Part shown: piece after piece, positions 37,018 to 44,288 of the stretch
How the letters are laid out: each line of letters opens with the position of its first letter
Position numbering within the stretch: position 1 is the first letter of the stretch
NCBI GenBank assembly: GCA_017521005.1
Contig: JAFXEC010000001.1
Location: 1 to 44,544 of the forward strand
Length of the DNA: 44,544 bases
Direction: 5' to 3'
Source: Clostridia bacterium
Lineage (GTDB): Bacteria; Bacillota; Clostridia; TANB77; CAG-465
Program-made: the position numbers and the translations under genes
The notes under the pieces: model-generated
The model's input: the letters and a program-made list of their open reading frames with translations, nothing else
Databases searched by the model: none
What the model was told of the DNA's origin: nothing

Positions 37018-38250
37018 TTACAACCTTCTACCTGCTGTTGCTTTCGTCTGTAACATTAACGGTTCTAATCCATAACGCATAGCGTCCATTAAGTGGTCTT
37101 TCTTCTTAACTGGCTTTTCTATTGCGTTACCGTCTTTATCTTCCGCCCAATGATACACCTGAATTTCGTTAATGAAGTTCTGGCAGCTAGGGTCTATTAT
37201 TATTTCGTAGTCTTGTATAAATCTAATTCCACTAAGCACACTGTCGCTACCTTTCTTAGCAGGTATAACCCTTAGCCCTCGGCTTCTAAGCTCGTTTATA
37301 GCCCTTCCATCTTCGCAGTCGGCTGTTATATAGCCCAATCCGTTTTTAAGGCTTAAATCGTTTGCTAGGCTGTCGTATGTTTGACTAGATTTATATAATT
37401 CATCTAGCACAAATATCTGCTTTTTAGATTCGTTTACGTGCATTTTTACATAAGCATTCGGATTGTTCCAACCAAAGTCTAAGCCTTGATATATATTGTC
37501 AAAGGAATTCTTAACAGCACTTAAATCCTCTACTCTGTAATTCCTATATACAACATTTCCTAAAATACCGAAATTGCCTAAAGTATATACATTGTAGAAG
37601 TACGGATCTTTCTCATTCTCTAGCAAGTAAATATCATCGGGTGTAAGAAATTTATTGTCTTTATATGTAGTTTTAAGGATTAGCTTTCTTTCGTCCTTGT
37701 AAAACCGCTTTTCATCGTTCCAACAGTCAGCGAAAAACTCTTCATATATCCAATGAGTACGTAAAATAGGGTTAAATAATAAGGTAATGCCTTTAGGCAC
37801 TTTACTATAACCTCTTAAACGCTTTGTAAGAGCTTTGTAATCTGTGTATGTAGTCTCTGTAGCCTCTTCTATAATAATCTTCTCTAAAACGCCATTTTGA
37901 GGCGTAATTGATTTAATCTTTTCAACATCATCAAGCCCACCAAATAATATCTGTTTGCCGTTCTGTTTATTGGTAATAGTCAAATCAGTCTTGCTAATGT
38001 CGTATAGATGCCGTACTCCAAGATTTATAATTCCTTTGTTAATCTCATTAAATACCGACTTTCTAAGTGTATTAGCAGTCTTACGTACTATTAAGTAATT
38101 AGCTCCATTTTGCATATTATCTAGCACCGTATTTTGTCCAATCATAAAATAACTCTTACCAGATGATGAACCACCAAATACTATCTTTAAAAATGTAGGG
38201 TCGTTTATAAGTTGCATATATGAATCATTAATATATACATCTGTATTCAT
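37018..38250 (-). CDS. terL: Terminase large subunit, 410 aa
   Basis: Walker A is GGSSSGKSYF near residue 26, Walker B with catalytic glutamates is KIIIEEATE near residue 147, and the nuclease domain shows QGLDFGWNNPNA near residue 243 and ADCEDG near residue 300, ending with the KKKDHLMDAMRYGLEPL motif. It translocates DNA into the prohead and cuts the concatemer. Length is normal for phage terminases of the SPP1/PBSX kind. The start lies two bases after the terS stop. Headful (pac) packaging is likely given the closed circular map but not proven. Confidence 0.95.
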   Translation of the reverse strand: MNTDVYINDSYMQLINDPTFLKIVFGGSSSGKSYFMIGQNTVLDNMQNGANYLIVRKTANTLRKSVFNEINKGIINLGVRHLYDISKTDLTITNKQNGKQILFGGLDDVEKIKSITPQNGVLEKIIIEEATETTYTDYKALTKRLRGYSKVPKGITLLFNPILRTHWIYEEFFADCWNDEKRFYKDERKLILKTTYKDNKFLTPDDIYLLENEKDPYFYNVYTLGNFGILGNVVYRNYRVEDLSAVKNSFDNIYQGLDFGWNNPNAYVKMHVNESKKQIFVLDELYKSSQTYDSLANDLSLKNGLGYITADCEDGRAINELRSRGLRVIPAKKGSDSVLSGIRFIQDYEIIIDPSCQNFINEIQVYHWAEDKDGNAIEKPVKKKDHLMDAMRYGLEPLMLQTKATAGRRL

Positions 38251-38252
38251 GC

Positions 38253-38636
38253 TTATTCCTCTTCTATAGGTCGCTCGCTTGCAGGCTTAATATTAAAGTT
38301 GAATGTTGTATCTGGTATTTCTACTTCAGCTTTGTCTGATTGTCCTAGCCAGTTCTTACCTAAGAATATTTGCATAGGTACATTGCCTTTCTGTGCACTC
38401 TTCCATTGCAACCTACGGAGTGACATTTTACCGCCTGCCGACTTAATTTTAAAGATAGCCGAAAAAGTCATAGGCTCGCCGTTTTCGTCGACATAATTCT
38501 CTTTACACCAATTATTAACAGTATCATCAGAACAGTCGAAAAAAGCTGCTATTTCCTCTTTGGTGCATTGCAACATACAAAGGCTTTCAAAGTTCTTCTT
38601 GTCTATAGGTATTCTAGGTCGCCCCATTTCTGCCAT
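38253..38636 (-). CDS. terS: Terminase small subunit, 127 aa
   Basis: The N-terminal 60 residues contain a helix-turn-helix (CTKEEIAAFFDCSDDTVNNW), used to bind the packaging site. The middle (GGKMSLRRLQWKSAQKGNVP) and IFLGKNWLGQSD are typical of small terminases of Bacillota phages. GGAGCGGA precedes the ATG at 38636. The packaging site may lie in or near this gene. Confidence 0.9.
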   Translation of the reverse strand: MAEMGRPRIPIDKKNFESLCMLQCTKEEIAAFFDCSDDTVNNWCKENYVDENGEPMTFSAIFKIKSAGGKMSLRRLQWKSAQKGNVPMQIFLGKNWLGQSDKAEVEIPDTTFNFNIKPASERPIEEE

Positions 38637-38651
38637 AGTATCCGCTCCTTT

Positions 38652-39173
38652 CTACTTAGCTATTAAATCAGCATTACTATTCTCTACTAACTTTCTAAAA
38701 TCAGCCTCTTTATCAAGCCAATCTTGGTAAGTATCAAACGTTATCTTAATAGTGAATTTTTCGTCTGTTTCTGGTTCTTCCTTCTCTACCTCTGGCAGTT
38801 CCTCAATATCTAAATTAAAACCGAAGTCTTCCATATCAATATCTAAAATACCTTCTAATTCCTCTTGCAATAATTCAAAATCAAAATCAGTATTCATTGT
38901 TAGCTTGTTATGTACTAACATATAGGCTTTTCTTTGTTCTTCTGTTAGATGTTCTAGTCTTATTACTTCTACTTCCTTATAGCCTAATTCTTTTAGGGCT
39001 ATATAACGTCCATGCCCTTCTATAATTACGTTGTTTTCGTCAATAGCAAGCGGATCATTGAAGCCAAACTCTTCGATTGACTTCTTTATCTGTTCTATTT
39101 GTTCCGCAGGGTGCAATTTTGCATTATTTTCATAGGTTTTTATGTCTTCTATGTTGATTTTTTCTATTTGCAT
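38652..39173 (-). CDS. ParB-like nuclease/CTPase-domain protein, 173 aa
   Basis: Residues about 5 to 95 are a ParB/Srx-like domain: KTYENNAKLHPAEQIEQIK, FGFNDPLAIDENNVIIEGHG with the characteristic GHGRY, and LEHLTEEQRKAYMLVHNK. The C-terminal part is acidic and lacks the ParB helix-turn-helix, so this is not a partition protein. Phage ParB-like proteins are found beside terminases and DNA-modification genes and may act as nucleases or in base modification. It follows the radical-SAM gene by one base. Confidence 0.8.
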   Translation of the reverse strand: MQIEKINIEDIKTYENNAKLHPAEQIEQIKKSIEEFGFNDPLAIDENNVIIEGHGRYIALKELGYKEVEVIRLEHLTEEQRKAYMLVHNKLTMNTDFDFELLQEELEGILDIDMEDFGFNLDIEELPEVEKEEPETDEKFTIKITFDTYQDWLDKEADFRKLVENSNADLIAK

Positions 39174-39174
39174 T

Positions 39175-40014
39175 TTATTCCCTCCTTAAATTACAACAAT
39201 CTTCTTTGTTGTTGTTTACGTAATTTCTCCAATAGTCATAATGATTGGAGCAGTCTTCACATACTGTCATTTCTTTGAATCCAGTTATATTTTTAATCAT
39301 TTCTTTTTTCTTTGTTAAAGGTAAATGATAGTAGCCGTTTTCTTTATGTGTAAAAGGCTTGTAGTCAATATCAAACCATTTTTTAATCCAATGGTTAACC
39401 CTTAAAAATTCAACTAATATCTTGTCGCATTTAACATTGTTTAGTATGTCAAAGTCTATATATTCATATATAAAAGGGCTTAATCTTAACTGAACGTCAA
39501 AACCGCTCGCCTGCAACTTTTCTATAGCCTCTATCCTCTTACTTGGTATGCTTGCCCTCTCATACTCAAGCGACTTCTTATCGTCTGTAGTTGTTACTGT
39601 GATTTGAAAGTGTGCTAAATCCTTGTCGTATATTTCTAAATATTCATCATTAGCCACATAATGGCTTTTTGTTACTATTAAGTAACCTATCCGCTTTTTA
39701 TTTAGATATTTAATCATCTTGTAAGTATTTCTATATGTTAATTCTAAAGGTTGAAAACAGTCTGTCATTCCGCCTAGTCTTAGGATTGTTCCTTTTGGCA
39801 ATTTGTCTATTTGCTTTTTTAAGTCTGTTAGGTCTGCAATACTAGGATTTTCGGCATTCCATAAGCCCCTAAAGTCTAGTAATGATTTTGCATAGCAATA
39901 TTTGCAATCGTGCTGACAACCGCAGCCGTATGTATCTAGTCTTGTTGGATACTTGCACTTGCTACCTTCATTACCCCCTACAGTTTTATAAAAGCTCTTA
40001 AACTCTTTGCCCAT
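39175..40014 (-). CDS. Radical SAM protein, 279 aa
   Basis: CQHDCKYCYA is the CxxxCxxC cluster motif that binds a 4Fe-4S cluster and AdoMet. It is preceded by CKYPTRLDTYGCGC, with further cysteines near the C-terminus (CEDCSNHYDYW). The arrangement resembles spore-photoproduct-lyase-like radical SAM enzymes. The substrate is unknown; the operon neighbours (ParB-like and terminase) and the nearby methyltransferase and mom genes make a DNA-base or tRNA target worth testing. It is the first gene of the late packaging operon, after a promoter and a terminator. Confidence 0.8.
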   Translation of the reverse strand: MGKEFKSFYKTVGGNEGSKCKYPTRLDTYGCGCQHDCKYCYAKSLLDFRGLWNAENPSIADLTDLKKQIDKLPKGTILRLGGMTDCFQPLELTYRNTYKMIKYLNKKRIGYLIVTKSHYVANDEYLEIYDKDLAHFQITVTTTDDKKSLEYERASIPSKRIEAIEKLQASGFDVQLRLSPFIYEYIDFDILNNVKCDKILVEFLRVNHWIKKWFDIDYKPFTHKENGYYHLPLTKKKEMIKNITGFKEMTVCEDCSNHYDYWRNYVNNNKEDCCNLRRE

Positions 40015-40028
40015 AACAACCCCCTAAT

Positions 40029-40082
40029 AAAAAAAGCAACCAACTTTAAGTCGATTGCTAGAAATTTCTCCGTAATTGTCCT
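40029..40082 (-). ncRNA. Short leader RNA ending in a terminator, upstream of the packaging operon
   Basis: From the promoter at 40089-40117 the RNA is only about 54 nt. It ends in the stem AGCAATCGACTT/AAGTTGGTTGCT (two G-T wobbles that fit only on the minus strand) plus seven T (40029-40059), just before the radical-SAM ribosome binding site. It would stop most transcripts unless read through, so attenuation or antitermination is likely. Confidence 0.65.
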
Positions 40083-40088
40083 GTATCT

Positions 40089-40117
40089 ATTATATACTAC
40101 ATTTCGTGTTTTGTCCA
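40089..40117 (-). promoter_or_regulatory. Late/packaging operon promoter with shared operator motif
   Basis: Minus strand: TGGACA, 17 bp, TATAAT. The spacer and -10 contain CGAAATGTAGTATATAA, nearly the same as the early promoters near 1346 and 3430. It lies just downstream of the candidate late-regulator gene. Confidence 0.75.
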
Positions 40118-40127
40118 CACAATTCCC

Positions 40128-40553
40128 CTATTTTGTATAATTTGTATACGTATTGTATACTTTTAGACATGCGTTATCTCTTAATTTGTATACATAAGAT
40201 TTTGCATGATAGGGCGGATATAATTTGTTTTTCTTTGCGAAAGCGGATAATTGCCCGCAGTATGCTATATGCTTTATTAAATCTCTTTCTAATTCTGTTA
40301 ACGGAGCGGATCTAAATATCTTTAGGTAATAATCACGCTCTTTTATTAGTTCCTCTAATTCTTTTCTATTTTCTAAATCTTTCATACAGTATTTTTCTAA
40401 TTTGTTGCTAAATCCACTAGCACATACGCCTGTTATATCATATGAAGGAGTAATCTTGTATTGATGCCCTTTTACCCGCTCTTGTAAATTACTTATCCTG
40501 CGTTCTAAGACATTCCAATTGTAAATAAACTTTAAAACGTCTTTTTCATTCAT
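40128..40553 (-). CDS. ArpU/RinA-like late transcription regulator, 141 aa
   Basis: The ATG at 40553 follows AGGGGGTATATT. The N-terminal half is helical with a coiled-coil flavour. Residues about 95 to 125 (LTELERDLIKHIAYCGQLSAFAKKN) resemble a sigma-factor region-4-like helix-turn-helix. Position is telling: it is the last early gene before terS/terL, exactly where ArpU, RinA or similar late activators are found in Bacillota phages. It could act on the late promoters or be the missing antitermination factor. The three GTATAC copies in its last codons may be regulatory sites. Confidence 0.6.
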   Translation of the reverse strand: MNEKDVLKFIYNWNVLERRISNLQERVKGHQYKITPSYDITGVCASGFSNKLEKYCMKDLENRKELEELIKERDYYLKIFRSAPLTELERDLIKHIAYCGQLSAFAKKNKLYPPYHAKSYVYKLRDNACLKVYNTYTNYTK

Positions 40554-40575
40554 AATATACCCCCTGTAATGGATT

Positions 40576-40704
40576 TTACAAAGCCATAACAGCCATAAAC
40601 AGCCACCATGCAAACCTAACACCAGTTAAACATAATAGCGATAATACAATAAATACCGATACATAAACTATCGCAGTTATAGCTCTTCTGAACAAGTCTT
40701 CCAT
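40576..40704 (-). CDS. Small membrane protein, 42 aa
   Basis: AAGGGGG precedes the ATG at 40704. Residues about 8 to 42 are almost wholly hydrophobic (VYVSVFIVLSLLCL, then WWLFMAVMAL), giving one long or two short membrane helices after a basic FRR start. It lies between rusA and the late regulator. Function unknown. Confidence 0.6.
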   Translation of the reverse strand: MEDLFRRAITAIVYVSVFIVLSLLCLTGVRFAWWLFMAVMAL

Positions 40705-40706
40705 AT

Positions 40707-41123
40707 TTAAGCCCCCTTCCATTGCTTGTAATCAAGCATTTCTTCTATCGTAACTTCTATACGTGGATTTTCTTTATCGTGATACACTCTTGATCCGTCA
40801 TGCCCTGCGATTATATCCCTGTTATCATCTTCTATTACTCCAGTTGTAACAAGCATATCGTCTAGAGCTTCAAGAAGGTTAGTTAAATCAATTTTCCGTT
40901 TTGTTTGAACATAGAATATTGCTTTGATATTTACTGGAGTTTTAAGACGAAATTTGAGCTTTTGAGGAATAAGTAAAGAGCATTCTTTTTCGAATTGTTG
41001 ATATAATTCGCTAGGTAGTATTTTTGTAAAACTCCTGCCGCTCTTTTTGGAATAATTGGAGATGATACGCTGTGAGTTCTTCTTAGTACGTGGAATTACA
41101 TTAAGAGTAAATGATATATTCAT
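40707..41123 (-). CDS. rusA: RusA-family Holliday junction resolvase, 138 aa
   Basis: The N-terminal strand and IPRTKKNSQRI region, the KRKIDLTNLLEALDDML segment (with the catalytic aspartates of RusA) and the GVIEDDNRDI motif are diagnostic. RusA cuts four-way junctions symmetrically as a dimer, which would resolve recombination or packaging intermediates made by the ERF/NinB-like system. It is the usual late-early gene ahead of terminase operons. Confidence 0.9.
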   Translation of the reverse strand: MNISFTLNVIPRTKKNSQRIISNYSKKSGRSFTKILPSELYQQFEKECSLLIPQKLKFRLKTPVNIKAIFYVQTKRKIDLTNLLEALDDMLVTTGVIEDDNRDIIAGHDGSRVYHDKENPRIEVTIEEMLDYKQWKGA

Positions 41124-41167
41124 ATTTAACCCCCTATAATATTATATCACAATAATATCAAAATATT

Positions 41168-41494
41168 TTAACAATTTGCGATATAATCGTATAAATCCTC
41201 AGCAGTCTTTAAGTCATGCAATACGTTGCCCTCTTTGTCGAATATCTCTGTACCACTCTTACCATAGTCTGTATCGTATATCCACCAAGATATGGTTTCG
41301 CACTTATCGTCGAACATATCAGATAACAATTCTATTACTATTCCCTCATGGCAGATCATAATCCCCGCTGCATTCATAAAATCGTTTTCTATATTCTCCT
41401 TAGCATTTCTCATTAATTCGTCGATTTCATTTTGTAAATCGTGTGCCTCTTTAAGGGCATTAATAATTGATACAAATTTTCCTTTACTTATCAT
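41168..41494 (-). CDS. Acidic hypothetical phage protein, 108 aa
   Basis: AAGGAGG precedes the ATG at 41494. The N-terminal half is helical (VSIINALKEAHDLQNEIDEL); the C-terminal half reads as a small alpha/beta domain (WWIYDTDYGKSGTEIFDKEG). I remember similar proteins in many clostridial phages, but none with a known role. Strongly acidic overall, so a DNA-mimic or regulator cannot be excluded. Confidence 0.6.
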   Translation of the reverse strand: MISKGKFVSIINALKEAHDLQNEIDELMRNAKENIENDFMNAAGIMICHEGIVIELLSDMFDDKCETISWWIYDTDYGKSGTEIFDKEGNVLHDLKTAEDLYDYIANC

Positions 41495-41506
41495 TGTTTA
41501 TCCTCC

Positions 41507-42028
41507 TTAATAATCTAATTGTTCATTTATTTCTTTTATTTGCTTTTCTTGTGCTAATAGTACAGCAGTTTGTGCATTTACTTTATTTATAACTTCATTA
41601 AGTTTATCTGTTATCCCTAATACTGCACTCTCACAGTCTAATGTTTCATAGCCTTTTATTTCATCATAGAAGCTATCTGTATCTAATTCTTTTATCTTTT
41701 CTGTGGTATTTTCCTCTGCTTCTATTTCATCTATCCCACACTTTTTGCACTTTCTATGATTTTCTGTTATTCCACCTAATCTACCTAACGAATATTTTTT
41801 CCATTCATGTTTACATTCTGCCTCTATTAGTTCATATTCTTCATTTAGCCACTTCTCATTTAATGCTGTTTCGCCTAACAGGAATTCGCTTATTTTTACT
41901 CCTATTTCTTTGTCTCTAAATGTTGTACCTTTTTTTAATTCTCCTTTACTTATCATTACAAGAATATCAATTAGTTTCAATTTGTTTGTATCTTGCTTTT
42001 TCGTTCTTTCAATTATATTGCTATACAT
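41507..42028 (-). CDS. Phage protein with central zinc-ribbon-like motif, 173 aa
   Basis: The ATG at 42028 follows GGAGGGAAAGAGA. Residues about 20 to 60 (IDILVMISKGELKKGTTF) are a domain common in phage early genes. Residues about 85 to 110 have CKHEW ... CKKCG, a zinc-binding ribbon. The C-terminal 50 residues are a coiled coil (KLNEVINKVNAQTAVLLAQE). The domain order suggests a regulator, but no function is known. Confidence 0.6.
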   Translation of the reverse strand: MYSNIIERTKKQDTNKLKLIDILVMISKGELKKGTTFRDKEIGVKISEFLLGETALNEKWLNEEYELIEAECKHEWKKYSLGRLGGITENHRKCKKCGIDEIEAEENTTEKIKELDTDSFYDEIKGYETLDCESAVLGITDKLNEVINKVNAQTAVLLAQEKQIKEINEQLDY

Positions 42029-42183
42029 TCTCTTTCCCTCCATTCCTTACAATCTTCAAAACTAGTCATAGAAACATTTACACATTTCCAAGTGTACTGA
42101 TTTTCCATTAGCATTTTTACATTCCTTTTACACTCCACATTCCCACACTCTCTAGTACAGTATGTTATATCTGTAGTTATCAT
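42013..42183 (-). CDS. Small cysteine-rich protein, 56 aa
   Basis: The ATG at 42183 follows AGAGGTGG; the longer frame has no site. Six cysteines (CTREC, then CKRN, KCVN, DCKEW and EC) suggest zinc binding or a disulfide-poor cytoplasmic knuckle. It overlaps the next gene's start by 16 bases. No family recognised. Confidence 0.6.
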   Translation of the reverse strand: MITTDITYCTRECGNVECKRNVKMLMENQYTWKCVNVSMTSFEDCKEWRERECIAI

Positions 42184-42194
42184 TTTTCCACCTC

Positions 42195-42374
42195 TTAAAA
42201 TCTCCCCCACGTCTGATAATCTGCTTCTGTCATATGTTTTTCTCTTTCTTTCATTTTTAGATAACATTCTCGGCACATTGGCTCTGCGTGTCCATATTCT
42301 AATAACACCTTATCAGTATCTTTGCCACATGTAAGACATTTTTCTACACCGTTTCTGTTTTGCTTATATTTCAT
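42195..42374 (-). CDS. Small zinc-finger protein, 59 aa
   Basis: GAGGTGAAGAGA leads into the ATG at 42374. Cysteines occur as CLTCGKD and CRECY, about 20 residues apart, a clear C-x2-C plus C-x2-C zinc ribbon. The tail is charged and helical. Probably a nucleic-acid or polymerase binding micro-protein of the early train. Confidence 0.65.
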   Translation of the reverse strand: MKYKQNRNGVEKCLTCGKDTDKVLLEYGHAEPMCRECYLKMKEREKHMTEADYQTWGRF

Positions 42375-42399
42375 TCTCTTCACCTCTTATATCTAAAAA

Positions 42400-42636
42400 T
42401 TAAACTCTTTGCTTGTATTCATTTTGATACTTTAATTCTTCATCATTCAAATATTTGTGTCTTACGGCATATCGTTCTATATTTTTCTCGTTATAGTTAA
42501 TTATTGAATTAGTTTGTCTAACATAAACACTATAGTATATTGTTTTGGTATCTATATTTTCCCACGTTTTAACGATAACCCCTATTAAGTCATCATCTAC
42601 TACCACAATATCTCCAAAAAGGAATTTAGCTTTCAT
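42400..42636 (-). CDS. Hypothetical small beta-barrel protein, 78 aa
   Basis: KFLFGDIVVVDDDLIGVIVKTW then IYYSVYVRQTNSI reads as a short SH3-like barrel, as found in many small phage proteins that control DNA or RNA contacts. C-terminal helix charged. No closer family recognised. Confidence 0.55.
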   Translation of the reverse strand: MKAKFLFGDIVVVDDDLIGVIVKTWENIDTKTIYYSVYVRQTNSIINYNEKNIERYAVRHKYLNDEELKYQNEYKQRV

Positions 42637-42639
42637 TTT

Positions 42640-43113
42640 TCATCTCTCCTTTATAAAAAATTCCATTAATTCATCTTTGAAGTTATCTATTATATATTGA
42701 GCATCTTCTTCTGTTTTGAAATAAAACGTGTTTAAACGTCTTTCACAATAATTCGTAACCATATTCATTTTCTCAAGTGTATAATCATAATAAATACTAA
42801 TTTTAGTTATTTGTTCATCTTCCCATTCTTCTTTACTAAACTCATAACTCTTTTCTTTTACTGTATCCATAAAGTGCCAATAACGTTCGCATTGTTCTTC
42901 GGTTGGGAATATGGGTAGATTGCTTAATCTCCAATTATGCACATCATTGGTATTACCATAAGCTGTATAAACTATATCCCCGTCAATATCTCTAAACCAA
43001 AATCTCTCTCCTTGCTTTGGTTTCCACTTACCTTCTTTCTTACTCTCTTTTAATTCTGCTAATGCTTTTTGACATTCATTTAGCTTTTGCTCTAATTCTT
43101 CTATTTTAGTCAT
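42640..43113 (-). CDS. Coiled-coil phage protein, 157 aa
   Basis: The first 30 residues are a heptad-like coiled coil (IEELEQKLNECQKALAELKE). The rest has WKPKQGERFWFRDIDGDIVY, a small beta-rich module, and FPTEEQCERYWHF, motifs that recur in clostridial phage early proteins. No catalytic residues are evident. Its ATG overlaps the stop of the 39-residue membrane-protein gene. Confidence 0.6.
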   Translation of the reverse strand: MTKIEELEQKLNECQKALAELKESKKEGKWKPKQGERFWFRDIDGDIVYTAYGNTNDVHNWRLSNLPIFPTEEQCERYWHFMDTVKEKSYEFSKEEWEDEQITKISIYYDYTLEKMNMVTNYCERRLNTFYFKTEEDAQYIIDNFKDELMEFFIKER

Positions 43114-43229
43114 TGTTTATCCCTCCTACTTATCTCAATTAACAAAGCAGTTATAAAACCTAAAATAGTGCTCACTACAACTATCACCGAAAATAATATT
43201 ATTCTTTGTTCTATTTCTTGTATTATCAT
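43110..43229 (-). CDS. Tiny single-pass membrane protein, 39 aa
   Basis: GAGGAACAATAG precedes the ATG at 43229. Residues about 10 to 32 (IILFSVIVVVSTILGFITAL) form one membrane helix with a short basic tail. The stop overlaps the next start as ATGA. Function unknown. Confidence 0.6.
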   Translation of the reverse strand: MIIQEIEQRIILFSVIVVVSTILGFITALLIEISRRDKQ

Positions 43230-43258
43230 CTATTGTTCCTCACTTTCTAAGTATGCTT

Positions 43259-43483
43259 TTATACCTTCTCTTCTTCCTTGTTCAACCATTTTTCCACATC
43301 TTCTCCGATATCGTTAAAGTAACAATTTCCACAATGATATTGTTCATCATCAGGGTCTGCATGATGTGTACCAACAAACATACAACCATAACAACTTATA
43401 TCACATTCCTCAGCTTGTAACTTTGATAAAAAACTAGCTAATTCTTCATTACTCATTTGTCTTATTCTATCTCCATTTGTCAT
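43259..43483 (-). CDS. MTNGD-type small cysteine-rich protein, 74 aa
   Basis: Opens MTNGDRIRQMSNEELASFL, a start shared by many small clostridial phage proteins. Cysteines (CDISCYGC, then CGNCYF) suggest a zinc site. One of three consecutive genes that share the same first five residues and the DNA around the start. Role unknown. Confidence 0.7.
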   Translation of the reverse strand: MTNGDRIRQMSNEELASFLSKLQAEECDISCYGCMFVGTHHADPDDEQYHCGNCYFNDIGEDVEKWLNKEEEKV

Positions 43484-43490
43484 ATACCAA

Positions 43491-43796
43491 TCACTCCTTT
43501 AGCTCTTTATAATCAATCCTCTTTATTTCTTCTATTGATTGACAATATATTTTCCCTATTTCGTGGTATAAGTCTTTTGTTTCTATTATTTTTTCTACAA
43601 CTACATAATCATTTACTTTTATGTCATATTTTCTTATAAAAAGTTTATATTTTTTTACTTCCTCAATTTTATTTACAAACTTCAACATGTTATCAAGAAT
43701 TTCTTTAGCCCAGCTACAACCATGCAATTCGTAACTATCTTTTAATTCTTTAATTCCCCAAATCATATATTCAATATTTTTATCTCCATTTGTCAT
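43491..43796 (-). CDS. MTNGD-type small protein, 101 aa
   Basis: Shares the first five residues with both neighbours but then differs completely: a helical, lysine-rich protein with KYKLFIRKYDIKVNDYVVVE in the middle. It overlaps the upstream MTNGD gene by four bases. No family recognised. Confidence 0.6.
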   Translation of the reverse strand: MTNGDKNIEYMIWGIKELKDSYELHGCSWAKEILDNMLKFVNKIEEVKKYKLFIRKYDIKVNDYVVVEKIIETKDLYHEIGKIYCQSIEEIKRIDYKELKE

Positions 43797-44014
43797 ACAT
43801 CTTTCCCCACCTTATCTTTACATACATATAATGCCTTTATCACTTTATCCATTACCATTTCTAAATCTATATTGTAAAACATTTGATACCCTTCTTTTCT
43901 GTCAAATATAGCTTGATTTTCTTTATGTGCTTTCCCTCTTTTATGATTATTCCAGTCATCGCAAAGGTAGTGTAATATTTCTTCTTTGATTATCTGTATA
44001 TCTCCATTTGTCAT
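43793..44014 (-). CDS. MTNGD-type small protein, 73 aa
   Basis: Third copy of the shared MTNGD start, preceded by AGGAGTGATT. The remainder (IIKEEILHYLCDDWNNHKRG ... MVMDKVIKALYV) is helical. Different from the other two beyond the start. Function unknown. Confidence 0.6.
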   Translation of the reverse strand: MTNGDIQIIKEEILHYLCDDWNNHKRGKAHKENQAIFDRKEGYQMFYNIDLEMVMDKVIKALYVCKDKVGKDV

Positions 44015-44018
44015 ATAA

Positions 44019-44288
44019 TCACTCCTTCAAACCCGTCGAATTCGACCCCTTTAACTTGTTTAGTAATGCTTTCCAACATTGCTCATCGCATTCATCTCCA
44101 TAATCAATAGCGTTTTCTATATCTCTTATCATTACACCTTTATCCTTTTTAGTTAATAGATGTAGATTATTGCCTATAAATTCGCAAGTCCAAGATACTA
44201 TGTATGTTCTCCTGCCTAATGCGTATCTCTCTGCACCTATTAGTATTGCACTTATATCTTCTTGTTTTCCGTTAATATCAATTGTCAT
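44019..44288 (-). CDS. Hypothetical phage protein, 89 aa
   Basis: Its ATG lies within the end of the MazG gene (11-base overlap). ILIGAERYALGRRTYIVSWT then DIENAIDYGDECDEQCWKAL is a pattern I associate with unnamed phage proteins near MazG or RusA genes. Possibly a regulator; no catalytic motif evident. Confidence 0.6.
   Translation of the reverse strand: MTIDINGKQEDISAILIGAERYALGRRTYIVSWTCEFIGNNLHLLTKKDKGVMIRDIENAIDYGDECDEQCWKALLNKLKGSNSTGLKE

Noticed and set aside
38652-39173. ParB-like protein as a plasmid partition system
   Set aside because: The DNA-binding half of ParB is absent, there is no ParA, and the phage has an integrase; a phage ParB-domain enzyme fits better.
43230-43288. Possible 19-codon peptide starting inside the end of the 74-aa gene
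   Set aside because: No proper ribosome binding site and too short to judge; it ends just before the start of the 39-aa membrane gene and may only be a coupling leader.
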